Source: Panacagrimonas sp052387695
Lineage (GTDB): Bacteria > Pseudomonadota > Gammaproteobacteria > Nevskiales > Nevskiaceae
Length of the DNA: 20,622 nt
NCBI GenBank assembly: GCA_052387695.1
Contig: JBQTIX010000020.1
Location: 1-20,622 of the forward strand
Reading direction: 5' to 3'
Below the pieces are notes generated by a model. The model was not told the DNA's origin. It saw nothing but the letters and a program-made list of their open reading frames with translations, and did not search any database. The position numbers were made by a program, and so were the translations under genes. Each line of letters starts with the position of its first letter. The first letter of the stretch is position 1. This document shows positions 6,400 to 14,817 of the stretch, piece by piece.

Positions 6400-7357
6400 G
6401 ACCGAGTGCGGTCTTGAAGTACGCGCCGTCGGACAGCAGGAATTCCATCAGGCGGAAGCGCTCGGCCTCGCCAAAAAACTGCACGCTGCCATCGGGGCGA
6501 AGATGGATCTGCCCTTTCCCCAGAACCACCGCCGCGGCGGCGTCCGGTTCGGGTGTGTTGTGCAGACGCTTGATCTCGGAGACATACAGCCGGACATTGC
6601 TGTCCGTCACCTCGGCGAGATTGCGTCGGACGATCTGGTCGATCGGTTCTCCTGCCGAACAGAAGCCGCGCGCGATCAGCTTGCGGACATTGACCGACAC
6701 CCGCTGCTGCGCCGACAGGTGCGCCAGATGCAGGGTGAAGAGACCGGCAGGAATCGTGTTGGAGAAGTAGTGTGCGGGGAGTTGCACGTTGTGATTGAGG
6801 AAGCCCCGCAGCGGCAGGGCGGTGGACAGGATCGGCTTGCCCCACCTGACCCAATTGGCGAGATGCTCAGGACTTCCCAACAGGGGAAAGACATCGGCGA
6901 AGCGTGGCACGCACCAGAGCCAGGTGGTCGGAAACGTGGTGGCAGCGGGGAAGTGATCGAGATAATCGACGATCAGGGGACTGCTGTAGTGCTGATGTCC
7001 ACGGATCAGGGACAGGAACTCGTCGGTGTCCAGAAACGCGAAGTAGCGACAGCTCGTGATCAGCGCCCGGTACAGCTTGGGGAAGCGGTTGACGTGGTGG
7101 ACGCGGTTGTGCAGCCCGGTGAAGCGGATCACCAGCAGGTCCGGCGCGTATCGATCCAGGATCTCCGCAACCGCGGGGTCGGTCGAGCCATTGTCGAACA
7201 CGATCAGGTTATCGAGCCCCACGATGCGCGCATGGTGCTGAATCCACCGGTCCAGGAAGTACGGATCGTCGCGGGTCTTGAGCAGGATTTTGAACGTGGC
7301 GCGGCGCGAACGGATGGCGCGTGCGGCGGCGGGAGTGTCGCTGTCCCAGTCGATCAC
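6392..7357 (-). CDS. Glycosyltransferase, family 2/92-like
   Basis: This 321-aa protein begins its catalytic fold with KILLKTRDDPYFLDRWIQHH and DNLIVFDNGSTDP (about residues 23-61), which is the Glyco_tranf_2_4/GT92-like pattern where an enzyme tracks a remote acceptor. The DTDEF motif at 110-114 is the expected metal/nucleotide-sugar site. The middle part is rich in aromatic residues. No membrane helix is evident, so it should work at the cytoplasmic face. GTG 7357 was chosen because it forms a GTGA overlap with the stop of the preceding glycosyltransferase gene. The open frame continues further upstream, but that part overlaps the neighbour heavily. Sugar donor and acceptor are unknown. Confidence 0.75.
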   Translation of the reverse strand: MIDWDSDTPAAARAIRSRRATFKILLKTRDDPYFLDRWIQHHARIVGLDNLIVFDNGSTDPAVAEILDRYAPDLLVIRFTGLHNRVHHVNRFPKLYRALITSCRYFAFLDTDEFLSLIRGHQHYSSPLIVDYLDHFPAATTFPTTWLWCVPRFADVFPLLGSPEHLANWVRWGKPILSTALPLRGFLNHNVQLPAHYFSNTIPAGLFTLHLAHLSAQQRVSVNVRKLIARGFCSAGEPIDQIVRRNLAEVTDSNVRLYVSEIKRLHNTPEPDAAAAVVLGKGQIHLRPDGSVQFFGEAERFRLMEFLLSDGAYFKTALGHG

Positions 7358-8301
7358 GCTGGACCCGTGTGTCCGCGGGTTCCGGCCGGCCGGACGCGTT
7401 TGTCGGCGGAGGACACGGTCCTGCTCGCGGCGACATGACCGGACGACACCCGCTGCCACATCGGCTCGTATCCCCACAGTTTCAGATAGTGCTCGAACAC
7501 CTGGGGCCAGTTGAACGGGCTCGGTGCCAGCGCGTTGTCCACCGGGCCGCGGGCGACGGTCTGGAAGTAGCGGGACAGGCAGGACTGGGTCTCGACGTGG
7601 GCACGATCGGCAAGGGCGGCGAAGCTGTTGTCGGGGTGGATGCGGTAGTCGTACAGCGGCTCGGGAACGTACAAAGGTTCCTCGAACGGGATCACCCGCA
7701 GCGCAAAGTCCCAGTCGTGGGCCAGCTTGAGATCGACAAACGGCCCCACCTGGTCGAGCAGGTCGCGGCGGATCGCGAAATTGCCGGTGCTCAGCGCGCA
7801 GTTGTACCGCAGGAATGCGAACGACAGCGACGGCAGTCCGGGCGAGGCGTAGTCGAGGTAGTTGATGATATGCGTCAAGCCCTCATGCACCCGACCGCCC
7901 GGCCCGCAGACCGGATTGACGGCGGAAAACGCAAAGCGGCTGGACTGCGCCTGCATGTGTTCGACCATGCTCGCGAGCCGACAGGGGTGGTAACGATCGT
8001 CGGAATTGAGCAGGAAGATGATGTCCCCGGTGGCCAGGCCGATGCCGCGATTGAGCGAGTGATGCGCGCCCCCCGTGACGGCGTTCTGCTCGCACACGAT
8101 GCGACGGAAGCGATCGACGTAGCGCGGGCTTGCGCTGAGCCGCTGGGCGATCGAAAAGCTGGCGTCCGGCGATGCGTCGTCGATCAGGATCAACTCGACG
8201 TCCGGCCAGGTCTGGGCGAAGACCGATTCCAGGCATTCGCCCAGATACGCGGCGTGCCGGTAGATCGGCACCACCACCGAGCACTGCGGCGCGGCGCTCA
8301 T
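7354..8301 (-). CDS. Family 2 glycosyltransferase (GT-A fold)
   Basis: This 315-aa protein starts with a textbook GT2 strand, CSVVVPIYRHAAYLGECLES, followed by LILIDDASPD (about residues 37-46) and the metal-binding region TGDIIFLLNSDDRYHP (91-106). A later DWDFALR is the usual acceptor/base region of GT2 enzymes. There are no membrane helices. ATG 8301 overlaps the stop of the upstream WbsX-type gene as ATGA, which argues for tight translational coupling and against the longer frame. It should transfer a nucleotide-activated sugar to a growing glycan. The cluster contains rmlA and a UDP-xylose synthase, so deoxyhexose or pentose donors are candidates, but this is inference. The last 30 residues are basic and look disordered. 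Confidence 0.85.
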   Translation of the reverse strand: MSAAPQCSVVVPIYRHAAYLGECLESVFAQTWPDVELILIDDASPDASFSIAQRLSASPRYVDRFRRIVCEQNAVTGGAHHSLNRGIGLATGDIIFLLNSDDRYHPCRLASMVEHMQAQSSRFAFSAVNPVCGPGGRVHEGLTHIINYLDYASPGLPSLSFAFLRYNCALSTGNFAIRRDLLDQVGPFVDLKLAHDWDFALRVIPFEEPLYVPEPLYDYRIHPDNSFAALADRAHVETQSCLSRYFQTVARGPVDNALAPSPFNWPQVFEHYLKLWGYEPMWQRVSSGHVAASRTVSSADKRVRPAGTRGHTGPA

Positions 8302-10511
8302 TCCACAATCTCTATCACGCCGTGGAGAGGAGTTTCGATCGCGCAGCCGATGTCCGATCCGGCGGCCGGAAACAGCAGGGACAGCGTGTAGTGGCCCGGC
8401 GACAGGGGCGCGGTATTGGCGGTGAACACGAAGCCGGACCACGGCCGCTTGCGCGGAACAGTCCTGGGCGGCTTGACCGCGGCTTCGGTGGTGGTGTCGT
8501 CCCGCTCGAAGCGCAGCGAGATGTAGCCGTAGTGACAGCTCCGGGATTCATCGACCGGCTTGATTTTCAGGAAGCAGACACTGGTCGCGCTCAAGGTGCG
8601 GTCCTGCGGAAGCCCCCAGCCCGAACAATGAAAATAATCGCCCCGACGCAACACGCGGTGGCGCCGATGACGTTCGGCGCCGAGCCGGTCCAGGGCCGCG
8701 ACGCCCCCCGAGCGAAGCGGGTTGAGCCCCAGGGGTTCGACCGTGCCCAGCGCGCTGTACGTGCCCTTGGCCAGGCTCCTGCGCGTCACCGCCAGGGTGT
8801 GGTGCATCGCCCGCTCCAGACACTCGATCCGACCGGCCAGCCGGTTGACCGCGGCCAGCGCACCGATGTCCGTTTCCAGCGTTTTCCGCAACAGCGCCAC
8901 CGTGGTCGCAGTCGAGGTGGTCGAGTGCAGCACGTCGCGCACGACCTGGAGCAGCGCGCGGCCATGACGCCGGTCCGGCTCCAGATAGGTGCCCTCACCC
9001 CACTCGTTCCAGGCATTGATGAACAGCAGGCGCTCATCCTCCTGAGCAATACATTTCTCGGTCCGTGCGCAGGCGTGCTCCAGCCACAACTCCATCAGTT
9101 CGGGCGTGAACCGGGTAAAAATGTGGGCGTGGGGACCACGCCGACTGGTGTTGTCCCAGCCCGCCATCACCGAGCGGTATCGCGGGTACTCCGGCTCCGC
9201 CGCGGCAATTTCGTTGGCGACGATTTCGGCGTAGTCGTAGATCTTCCCGTCGAAATCGGGGTCGAGTCCGGTCAGCAACTCCGATCCCGGTTTCAGGGGT
9301 ACGGCCACATTCCTGTGCGGCGGAAATTGCACCGCGCTGTCGCAACCCTGTTCAAAGACATCGGCGGTATCGAAGGTTTCCGCCATGCACACGTGCAGGC
9401 CCGGCAGCCCGTGCTCCACGCAGATTTCCCGCCAGCGCTCGAACACGCGAGCGGGATCGGACAACAGCCCGACGCGGTACACGATCAGGATCGGCTTGCC
9501 GCCGACACGGATGTAGCGCCGGTCCTTGAGCAGGGGCAACACGTCGTGGATGAACGCGATGTCGCTCTCCAGGCTGTGCACCTGCGGCACCAGCACTTCT
9601 TTCTCGGACCCGTCCCAGCGGCGCGACCAGGGCTCGTTGGCCCAGCACAGGCAGAAGCCGAAGTCGTGATCGATTTCGAGGAAGCGCTGGAGCGGCTTTT
9701 CCAGCAGCCGGCGGCCCGAGAACCAGTAATGGTGAAAGCAGAATCCGGCGAGGCCGTGGCCGCGCGCAAGATCGATCTGCTGCTCGATCACGCCGGGCGT
9801 TCGCAGATCGTAGTAGCCCAGGTCGGCCGGGATGCGCGGCTGATCGTGGCCTTCGAACAGGGGTTTGGCGGTGGAGACGTTGGTCCACTCGGTGAACCCG
9901 GCACCCCACCACTCGTCATTTTCCGGAATCGCGTGGAACTGAGGCAGGTAGAACGCCAGCGCACGCACCCGCGGGCTCAAGCTCGGCGTTCTGGGCGCCG
10001 GCAAGCAGCGCAGCAGTGACTCGCGCTGCGCGATAGGGGTCTGCCGCGGGCGGGCGGTGATCGACTTGAGATGCTTGAGCAGGTCGGCGCGGGTCGGCAG
10101 GCCGTTCTTGCCCGCCCAGGTCGTGTCCAGTTCCAGTGCCGGACCGGAGTCGGCGATCGGCAGCCGCAGCGAAAGGGGGACGGACGGATCGGAGCCTTGC
10201 GAGAGCTGTTCGATCAGCGCCTCCCGCGCGGCCGTGGATGCCTCGGTCCAGTGAAAAATCAGACCGGCGTGGGCCGGTGCGCCGAGGCGCTCGCTGAGTT
10301 CCTTGCGCAGCGCGTAGGTGCGGACCTGTCCGAGCCGGATGCCTTCACACTCGACGTCGAGCGTGACCGCGGCCGCGGGGTCGGCGGCGCACAGACACCA
10401 GCCGCGGATCGCGACCATATCCACTTTTTCCACGGCACCGCGATAGGCCGGTCCGGTGGCGAGCTGGGTCAGATTGCTGTTGGTGCGGGCGACCGGGGCG
10501 GCGGGCTCCAT
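8298..10511 (-). CDS. WbsX-type (GH99-like) glycan protein with extra end domains
   Basis: This 737-aa protein has a central WbsX/GH99-like domain (about residues 183-545) with hallmark segments ALAFYLPQFHAIPENDEWWG, GFTEWTNV, FCFHHYWFSGRRLLEKP, CWANEPWSRRWDG and NAWNEWGEGTYLEPD. Before it (about 20-135) lies a beta-rich module with the pattern VAIRGWCLCAADPAAAVTLD, of a kind often fused to glycosyltransferases. After it come a short coiled coil (about 560-610) and a C-terminal domain with CFLKIKPVDESRSCHYGYIS that resembles the glycan-binding end of Wzt. WbsX proteins occur in O-antigen and capsule clusters. Whether they transfer or cleave sugars is not settled. ATG 10511 was chosen; a TTG at 10535 overlapping the rmlA stop is the alternative. 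The next gene overlaps by 4 nt. Confidence 0.8.
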   Translation of the reverse strand: MEPAAPVARTNSNLTQLATGPAYRGAVEKVDMVAIRGWCLCAADPAAAVTLDVECEGIRLGQVRTYALRKELSERLGAPAHAGLIFHWTEASTAAREALIEQLSQGSDPSVPLSLRLPIADSGPALELDTTWAGKNGLPTRADLLKHLKSITARPRQTPIAQRESLLRCLPAPRTPSLSPRVRALAFYLPQFHAIPENDEWWGAGFTEWTNVSTAKPLFEGHDQPRIPADLGYYDLRTPGVIEQQIDLARGHGLAGFCFHHYWFSGRRLLEKPLQRFLEIDHDFGFCLCWANEPWSRRWDGSEKEVLVPQVHSLESDIAFIHDVLPLLKDRRYIRVGGKPILIVYRVGLLSDPARVFERWREICVEHGLPGLHVCMAETFDTADVFEQGCDSAVQFPPHRNVAVPLKPGSELLTGLDPDFDGKIYDYAEIVANEIAAAEPEYPRYRSVMAGWDNTSRRGPHAHIFTRFTPELMELWLEHACARTEKCIAQEDERLLFINAWNEWGEGTYLEPDRRHGRALLQVVRDVLHSTTSTATTVALLRKTLETDIGALAAVNRLAGRIECLERAMHHTLAVTRRSLAKGTYSALGTVEPLGLNPLRSGGVAALDRLGAERHRRHRVLRRGDYFHCSGWGLPQDRTLSATSVCFLKIKPVDESRSCHYGYISLRFERDDTTTEAAVKPPRTVPRKRPWSGFVFTANTAPLSPGHYTLSLLFPAAGSDIGCAIETPLHGVIEIVE

Positions 10512-10531
10512 GGCTGGCTCGTCGGACGGGC

Positions 10532-11407
10532 TCAAAACACCGGATCGCGCAGCAGGCCCAGCAGGTAATCGCCGTAGCCGCTCTTGACCAGGGCCGTGGC
10601 CAGGGCCTCGAACCGCGCATCGTCGATCCAGCCCTGACGCCAGGCGATTTCCTCCGGACAGCACAGCTTGAGGCCCTGCCGCTTTTCGAGCGTGTGCACG
10701 AACTGCGCGGCTTCGAGCAGGGATTCGTGGGTGCCGGTGTCGAGCCAGGCGTCGCCACGGCCGAGCTTCTCGACGGTCAGGCGTTCGGCGGCGAGGTAGT
10801 GGGCGTTGATGTCGGTGATCTCGTACTCGCCTCGCGCCGAGGGTTTCACTGCGCGCGCAATCTCGACCACGTCGGAGTCGTAGAAATACAGCCCGGTGAC
10901 GGCATAGCGGCTCTTGGGCTGGGAAGGCTTTTCGACGATGGCGACGGGACGTCCCTGCGGGTCGAACTCGACCACGCCGTACCGCGAGGGATCCTGGACG
11001 GGATAGGAGAAGATGGTCGCGCCACCCCGACTCTGCGCTGCGCGTTGCAGGCGCTCCGACAGATCGTGGCCGAAGAAAAGATTGTCGCCGAGCACCAGCG
11101 CGCAGGCTGTGCCGTCGATGAAGCGCTCGCCGATCAGGAAGGCCTGCGCCAGGCCGTCAGGCGAGGGCTGCATGGCATAGGTCAGCGAAATTCCCCAGCG
11201 TGAGCCGTCACCGAGCAGGGCTTCGAACTGCGGCGTGTCGCGCGGCGTGGAGATGATGAGGATGTCGCGGATGCCGGCCAGCATCAGGGTGCTGAGCGGA
11301 TAGAAAATCATCGGCTTGTCGTACACCGGCAGCAGTTGCTTGGAGACGACGTTGGTGAGCGGATAGAGGCGGGTGCCTGAGCCACCGGCAAGGATGATGC
11401 CCTTCAT
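10532..11407 (-). CDS. rmlA: Glucose-1-phosphate thymidylyltransferase
   Basis: This 291-aa protein is a full-length RmlA/RfbA. It starts MKGIILAGGSGTRLYPLT, the nucleotide-binding signature, then SKQLLPVYDKPMIFYPLS, LVLGDNLFFGHD with the metal-binding aspartate, YGVVEFD, IVEKP, and the C-terminal WLDTGTHESLLEA. It makes dTDP-glucose from glucose-1-phosphate and dTTP, the first step toward dTDP-rhamnose and other dTDP-deoxysugars. No rmlB, rmlC or rmlD lies in the window, so later steps must be encoded elsewhere. It is the first gene of the minus-strand polysaccharide cluster and faces a divergent gene across 141 nt, so its promoter should lie in 11408-11548. No clear ribosome-binding site precedes ATG 11407. 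Confidence 0.95.
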   Translation of the reverse strand: MKGIILAGGSGTRLYPLTNVVSKQLLPVYDKPMIFYPLSTLMLAGIRDILIISTPRDTPQFEALLGDGSRWGISLTYAMQPSPDGLAQAFLIGERFIDGTACALVLGDNLFFGHDLSERLQRAAQSRGGATIFSYPVQDPSRYGVVEFDPQGRPVAIVEKPSQPKSRYAVTGLYFYDSDVVEIARAVKPSARGEYEITDINAHYLAAERLTVEKLGRGDAWLDTGTHESLLEAAQFVHTLEKRQGLKLCCPEEIAWRQGWIDDARFEALATALVKSGYGDYLLGLLRDPVF

Positions 11408-11548
11408 GCGGATAGGGGTTGGAGCGTTGCGGACGAGACGCGGACGATATCACCCGTATGCGGCGCGTGGCTGCTGCCGGATGATTTGAGTGGCATCCTG
11501 TGCCCCAGGCAGGTGCAGCGTCGTCTGCCACGTTCGGAGATCGTCGGC

Positions 11549-12037
11549 ATGAAGTTTGAGGAGCGTCACGTTTTCGACCAGCCCGCGGCGACGGTGTTGA
11601 AGATGTATACCGATCGCACGTTCTTCGATCGCAAGTACCAGGCGCTTGAGGCGATCGAGTGCGAGTTGCTCGATCACCGGCAGACCGATGCGCGGTTCAG
11701 CGTGCAGTACCGGCTGGTGATGAAGTCCGATGCGCCGCTGCCGGAGGTGCTGAAGAAGATCATGGGCGACACGGTCAGGATGACGCAGCAGGATTCCTGG
11801 GATCTCGGCACGCGCACCGGACGGCTCGACATCGAGATCAGGAACGCGCCGATCAAGGTCGGCGCGGACATGCGACTGGTCGAGGAAGACGGCAAGGGCG
11901 TCAATGTGCAGAGCTGGACCATCAGCTGCAACATCCCGCTGGTGGGTGGCCGCATCGAAGCGGCGATCGCGCAGGACATCAGGATCAAGTCCAGGCGCGA
12001 CCTGGCCGCTTCGCGCAAGATCATCCTCGACTATTGA
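11549..12037 (+). CDS. DUF2505 family SRPBCC-fold protein
   Basis: This 162-aa protein begins MKFEERHVFDQPAATVLKMY and has the alternating strand/helix pattern of DUF2505, a family in the START/Bet v 1-like (SRPBCC) superfamily. Such folds have a deep hydrophobic pocket and commonly bind lipids or other hydrophobic ligands; DUF2505 itself has no assigned function. The length is normal. ATG 11549 has GGAGA 8 nt before it, and similarity starts at once, so it is preferred to the longer frame from 11486. It is divergent from rmlA and lies 234 nt before the monooxygenase gene on the same strand. A link with hydrophobic-substrate catabolism is possible but not shown. Confidence 0.75.
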   Translation: MKFEERHVFDQPAATVLKMYTDRTFFDRKYQALEAIECELLDHRQTDARFSVQYRLVMKSDAPLPEVLKKIMGDTVRMTQQDSWDLGTRTGRLDIEIRNAPIKVGADMRLVEEDGKGVNVQSWTISCNIPLVGGRIEAAIAQDIRIKSRRDLAASRKIILDY

Positions 12038-12207
12038 TCCCTGAAAAGTGCGGGCACCCAAGGGTCGAGTCTGCCCCTCCACAGATCTCTCTTCATGCGG
12101 AGGGATTTTCCGGGAGGTGCGCGAACCGATGGACGCCGTTGAAGACATGAACGATGCTCCAACCGTGCAGGAGCAAGTGAAGAGTGGGTCGCAAATCGTC
12201 GATCGTC

Positions 12208-12223
12208 CGGAGTCGTTTCTCCG
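12208..12223. promoter_or_regulatory. Short inverted repeat upstream of the monooxygenase operon
   Basis: CGGAG-TCGTTT-CTCCG is a perfect 5-nt inverted repeat, about 50 nt before the monooxygenase start. A second, wider pair (GAGTC near 12210 and GACTC near 12236) overlaps it. It could be an operator for a regulator of the catabolic operon. It is short enough to be chance, and no regulator gene lies nearby. Confidence 0.25.
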
Positions 12224-12271
12224 AACACGGATTCGAGACTCTGTTGCAGCGAAGGCAAGCGAGGAGACGCA

Positions 12272-13960
12272 ATGTCATCACAGAACGGATCAAAATCTGC
12301 AAGGCACAACGAGGGGGCTGGCGACTTCGATGCAATCGTCGTCGGCGCCGGCTTCGGCGGAATCAGGGCGCTGCATGAACTCCGGCAACTCGGGCTCAGC
12401 GCGCGGGTCCTGGAAGCCGGGTCCGATGTTGGTGGCACCTGGTACTGGAATCGCTACCCCGGCGCACGAACAGACTCCGAAGCCTGGGCCTACTGCTACT
12501 CCTTCTCCAAGGAATTGCAGAACGACTGGGACTGGCCCGAAAGAATGCCGTCCTGGGAACACGTGTCGGGCTACCTCCGGCATGTCGTGGAGCGGTTCGA
12601 CATGCGCAAGGACATCCAGTGCGACACGCGCATGAAGTCCGCCGTCTACGATGAGGCGAGGAACCGCTGGACCCTCACGACGGAGCAGGGCGAGCGCTTC
12701 ACCTGTACCTATTTCGTCAGCGCGATCGGCTGGTTCGCGGTGCCCTATGAGCCACCTTTCAAAGGCCTCGAAAGTTTCAAGGGACAGCGGTACCTGTCAT
12801 GCCGCTGGCCCAAGGAACCGGTGGACTTCACCGGCAAGCGTGTGGGAATCGTCGGCGCGGGATCCACCGCCGTTCAGATCCTGCCGATCGTCGCCCAGAC
12901 CGCCGGCCACGTTTCGTATTTTCAACGGACGCCGAACTACGTGATGCCGGGGCGCAATCACGCGCTCGACGAATGGCAGCGCCAGGGCATCAAGGCCAAC
13001 TACGAGGCGATCTGGGCACAGGTTCGCAAGCAGGTCTTCGCCTTCCCGATGGACAGCGCGACCCGCACCTACGACGACGTGACGGACGCGCAGCGGCAAC
13101 TGGTGTTCGAGGCGGGATGGGAAGCCGGCGGCTTTCGTTTCATCTTTGAGACCTTCGCCGACATGTTGACCGACGAGCGCACCAACACCGCTGCGGCCGA
13201 CTTCGTGCGCAACAAGATTCGCGCGATCGTCAAGGACCCCGACATCGCCGAAAAGCTCTGCCCGAAATATCCCATCGCGCTGAAGCGGCCCCCGCTCGGG
13301 AACTTCTACTACGAGGCCTTCAATCGGCCGAATGTTTCGCTGGTCGACGTGAGCAAGAACCCGATCGACGAAGTGACGCCCACGGGCATCCGCGTCGGAG
13401 CCGACCATCACGAGCTCGACATCATCATCTTCGCGATGGGGTTCGACGCGGTCACCGGCCCGCTGATGAATCTCGACGTGCGCGGCAAAGGCGGGCAGAC
13501 CGTCAAGCAGAAATGGGAGGCCGGTCCGCGCACCCATCTCGGCATCGCCATCGACGGCTTTCCGAACATGTTCATCGTCACCGGCCCGCAGGCGCCGTTC
13601 GCCAATGTCCCGCCGGTCGTGGAGGGCGCGGTGAGCTTCATCGGACGCGCGATTGCGCGCACGCGCGACGGTGGATACGACAGGATCGAGGCAACTCCGG
13701 AAGCCGTGGAGGCCTGGGCAAAGCTGATGCAACAGCTGGTCGACGCGACGCTCCTGCGTGACGCAGCGGCGCTGAGATCCTGGTACATGGGCGCCAACAT
13801 TCCGGGCAAGCCGCATAGCGTGCTGTTCTACTTTGGCGGCGCAGGCGCGTACTTCGACGAACTGGAGAAAGTCGCCGACAGCGATTTCGCCGGCTTCAGC
13901 TTGTCCGGAATCGGCAGACAGGCCTTGGCTTCTGCGCCTGAACTCGAGGAGCGGGTGTGA
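12272..13960 (+). CDS. Baeyer-Villiger-type flavin monooxygenase
   Basis: This 562-aa protein has two Rossmann motifs, GAGFGG (residues 25-30) for FAD and GAGSTA (195-200) for NADPH. It also has GGTWYWNRYPGARTD (54-68), the second fingerprint of type I Baeyer-Villiger monooxygenases, and KRPPLGNFYYEAFNRPNV, which holds the Lys-Arg pair matching the catalytic arginine of cyclohexanone monooxygenase. Such enzymes insert oxygen next to a ketone to give an ester or lactone. The main fingerprint FxGxxxHxxxWP is present at 169-180 as FKGQRYLSCRWP, with Leu175 instead of the histidine. Length matches the family. GAGGAGA lies 5 nt before ATG 12272. It heads the plus-strand operon, with a crotonase gene 46 nt behind. 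Substrate unknown; a cyclic or terpenoid ketone is plausible. Confidence 0.87.
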   Translation: MSSQNGSKSARHNEGAGDFDAIVVGAGFGGIRALHELRQLGLSARVLEAGSDVGGTWYWNRYPGARTDSEAWAYCYSFSKELQNDWDWPERMPSWEHVSGYLRHVVERFDMRKDIQCDTRMKSAVYDEARNRWTLTTEQGERFTCTYFVSAIGWFAVPYEPPFKGLESFKGQRYLSCRWPKEPVDFTGKRVGIVGAGSTAVQILPIVAQTAGHVSYFQRTPNYVMPGRNHALDEWQRQGIKANYEAIWAQVRKQVFAFPMDSATRTYDDVTDAQRQLVFEAGWEAGGFRFIFETFADMLTDERTNTAAADFVRNKIRAIVKDPDIAEKLCPKYPIALKRPPLGNFYYEAFNRPNVSLVDVSKNPIDEVTPTGIRVGADHHELDIIIFAMGFDAVTGPLMNLDVRGKGGQTVKQKWEAGPRTHLGIAIDGFPNMFIVTGPQAPFANVPPVVEGAVSFIGRAIARTRDGGYDRIEATPEAVEAWAKLMQQLVDATLLRDAAALRSWYMGANIPGKPHSVLFYFGGAGAYFDELEKVADSDFAGFSLSGIGRQALASAPELEERV

Positions 13961-14006
13961 ACCCCGGACGATTCGCCGCGCCTGGGTGTGGCTCACGGAC
14001 CCGCCG

Positions 14007-14807
14007 ATGAGCTATCCCGACTATGCCAGCCTGAAGCTCGACCGTCCCGCGCCCGGGGTTCTGCGAGTCACGATCCATCGCGGCGCGATGAATGCGCTCG
14101 ACTTCGAACTGCATCGCGACCTCGGCGCGATCTGGCCGCTGATCGACGCGGACACCAGTGTCAGCGCCGTCGTCATCACCGGAGAGGGTCGCGCCTTTTC
14201 TGCCGGGGGCGATTTCGAAATGGTCGAACGGATCATTGCCGATTACGACTTCCGCTGTCAGATGTGGAAGGATGCCCGGCACCTGGTTCACAACATGATC
14301 CAGTGCAGCAAGCCGATCGTCTCCGGCATCAACGGTCCGGCCGCCGGTGGCGGTCTGGCCGTCGCCTTGCTGGCCGACATCTCCATCGCGGGTCGGACCG
14401 CCAAGCTGCTCGACGGGCATACGACGCTCGGCATCGCCGCGGACGACCATGCGGTGCTGATCTGGCCCCTGCTGTGCGGCATGGCCAAGGCCAAGTACTA
14501 CCTGATGACCAACGACCCCTTGACCGGAGAAGAGGCCGAGCGAATCGGTCTGGTCAGTCTCTGTGTCGACAACGATCAAGTCGCCGCCAAGGCGCTCGAG
14601 GTCGCCAGCAAACTCGCCGCGGGCGGACCCTCGGCGATCCGCTGGACCAAGCACGCCCTCAACTTGTGGCTGCAGACCGCATGGCCCGCATTCGAAGCCT
14701 CGCTCGCGTTCGGGATTCTCGGCTTCACCGGCCCGGAAGCGCGTGAAGGTCTCGATGCGCTGAAGGAAAAGCGTCCGCCACGGTTCAATCCGCGGTCAAA
14801 CGTCTGA
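14007..14807 (+). CDS. Enoyl-CoA hydratase/isomerase family protein (crotonase fold)
   Basis: This 266-aa protein has the two crotonase oxyanion-hole segments, GEGRAFSAGGDF (residues 59-70) and INGPAAGGGLAVALLAD (108-124), so it should bind an acyl-CoA. The two glutamates that add water in classical enoyl-CoA hydratase are not conserved: their positions hold Ala118 and His138 (in LLDGHTTLGIAADDHA). The segment LLCGMAKAKYY and the ending EKRPPRF belong, as I recall, to a subfamily that keeps this DGH motif. The reaction may be isomerisation, C-C cleavage or another crotonase chemistry. ATG 14007 starts where similarity starts; the ribosome-binding site is weak. The neighbouring monooxygenase, dehydrogenase and phosphotransferase genes suggest a shared catabolic pathway. 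Confidence 0.83.
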   Translation: MSYPDYASLKLDRPAPGVLRVTIHRGAMNALDFELHRDLGAIWPLIDADTSVSAVVITGEGRAFSAGGDFEMVERIIADYDFRCQMWKDARHLVHNMIQCSKPIVSGINGPAAGGGLAVALLADISIAGRTAKLLDGHTTLGIAADDHAVLIWPLLCGMAKAKYYLMTNDPLTGEEAERIGLVSLCVDNDQVAAKALEVASKLAAGGPSAIRWTKHALNLWLQTAWPAFEASLAFGILGFTGPEAREGLDALKEKRPPRFNPRSNV

Positions 14808-14817
14808 ACGTCGCCCT

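Noticed and set aside
8172..10019. 615-aa plus-strand open frame
   Set aside because: It is antisense to the WbsX-type gene, which has clear conserved motifs on the minus strand.
12048..12635. Plus-strand frame with GGGAGG before an ATG at 12129, ahead of the monooxygenase
   Set aside because: Its first ~45 residues look plausible, but it then runs out of frame through the start of the monooxygenase gene into low-complexity sequence. No family is recognisable.
12797..13996. 399-aa minus-strand open frame
   Set aside because: It is the antisense shadow of the flavin monooxygenase gene.
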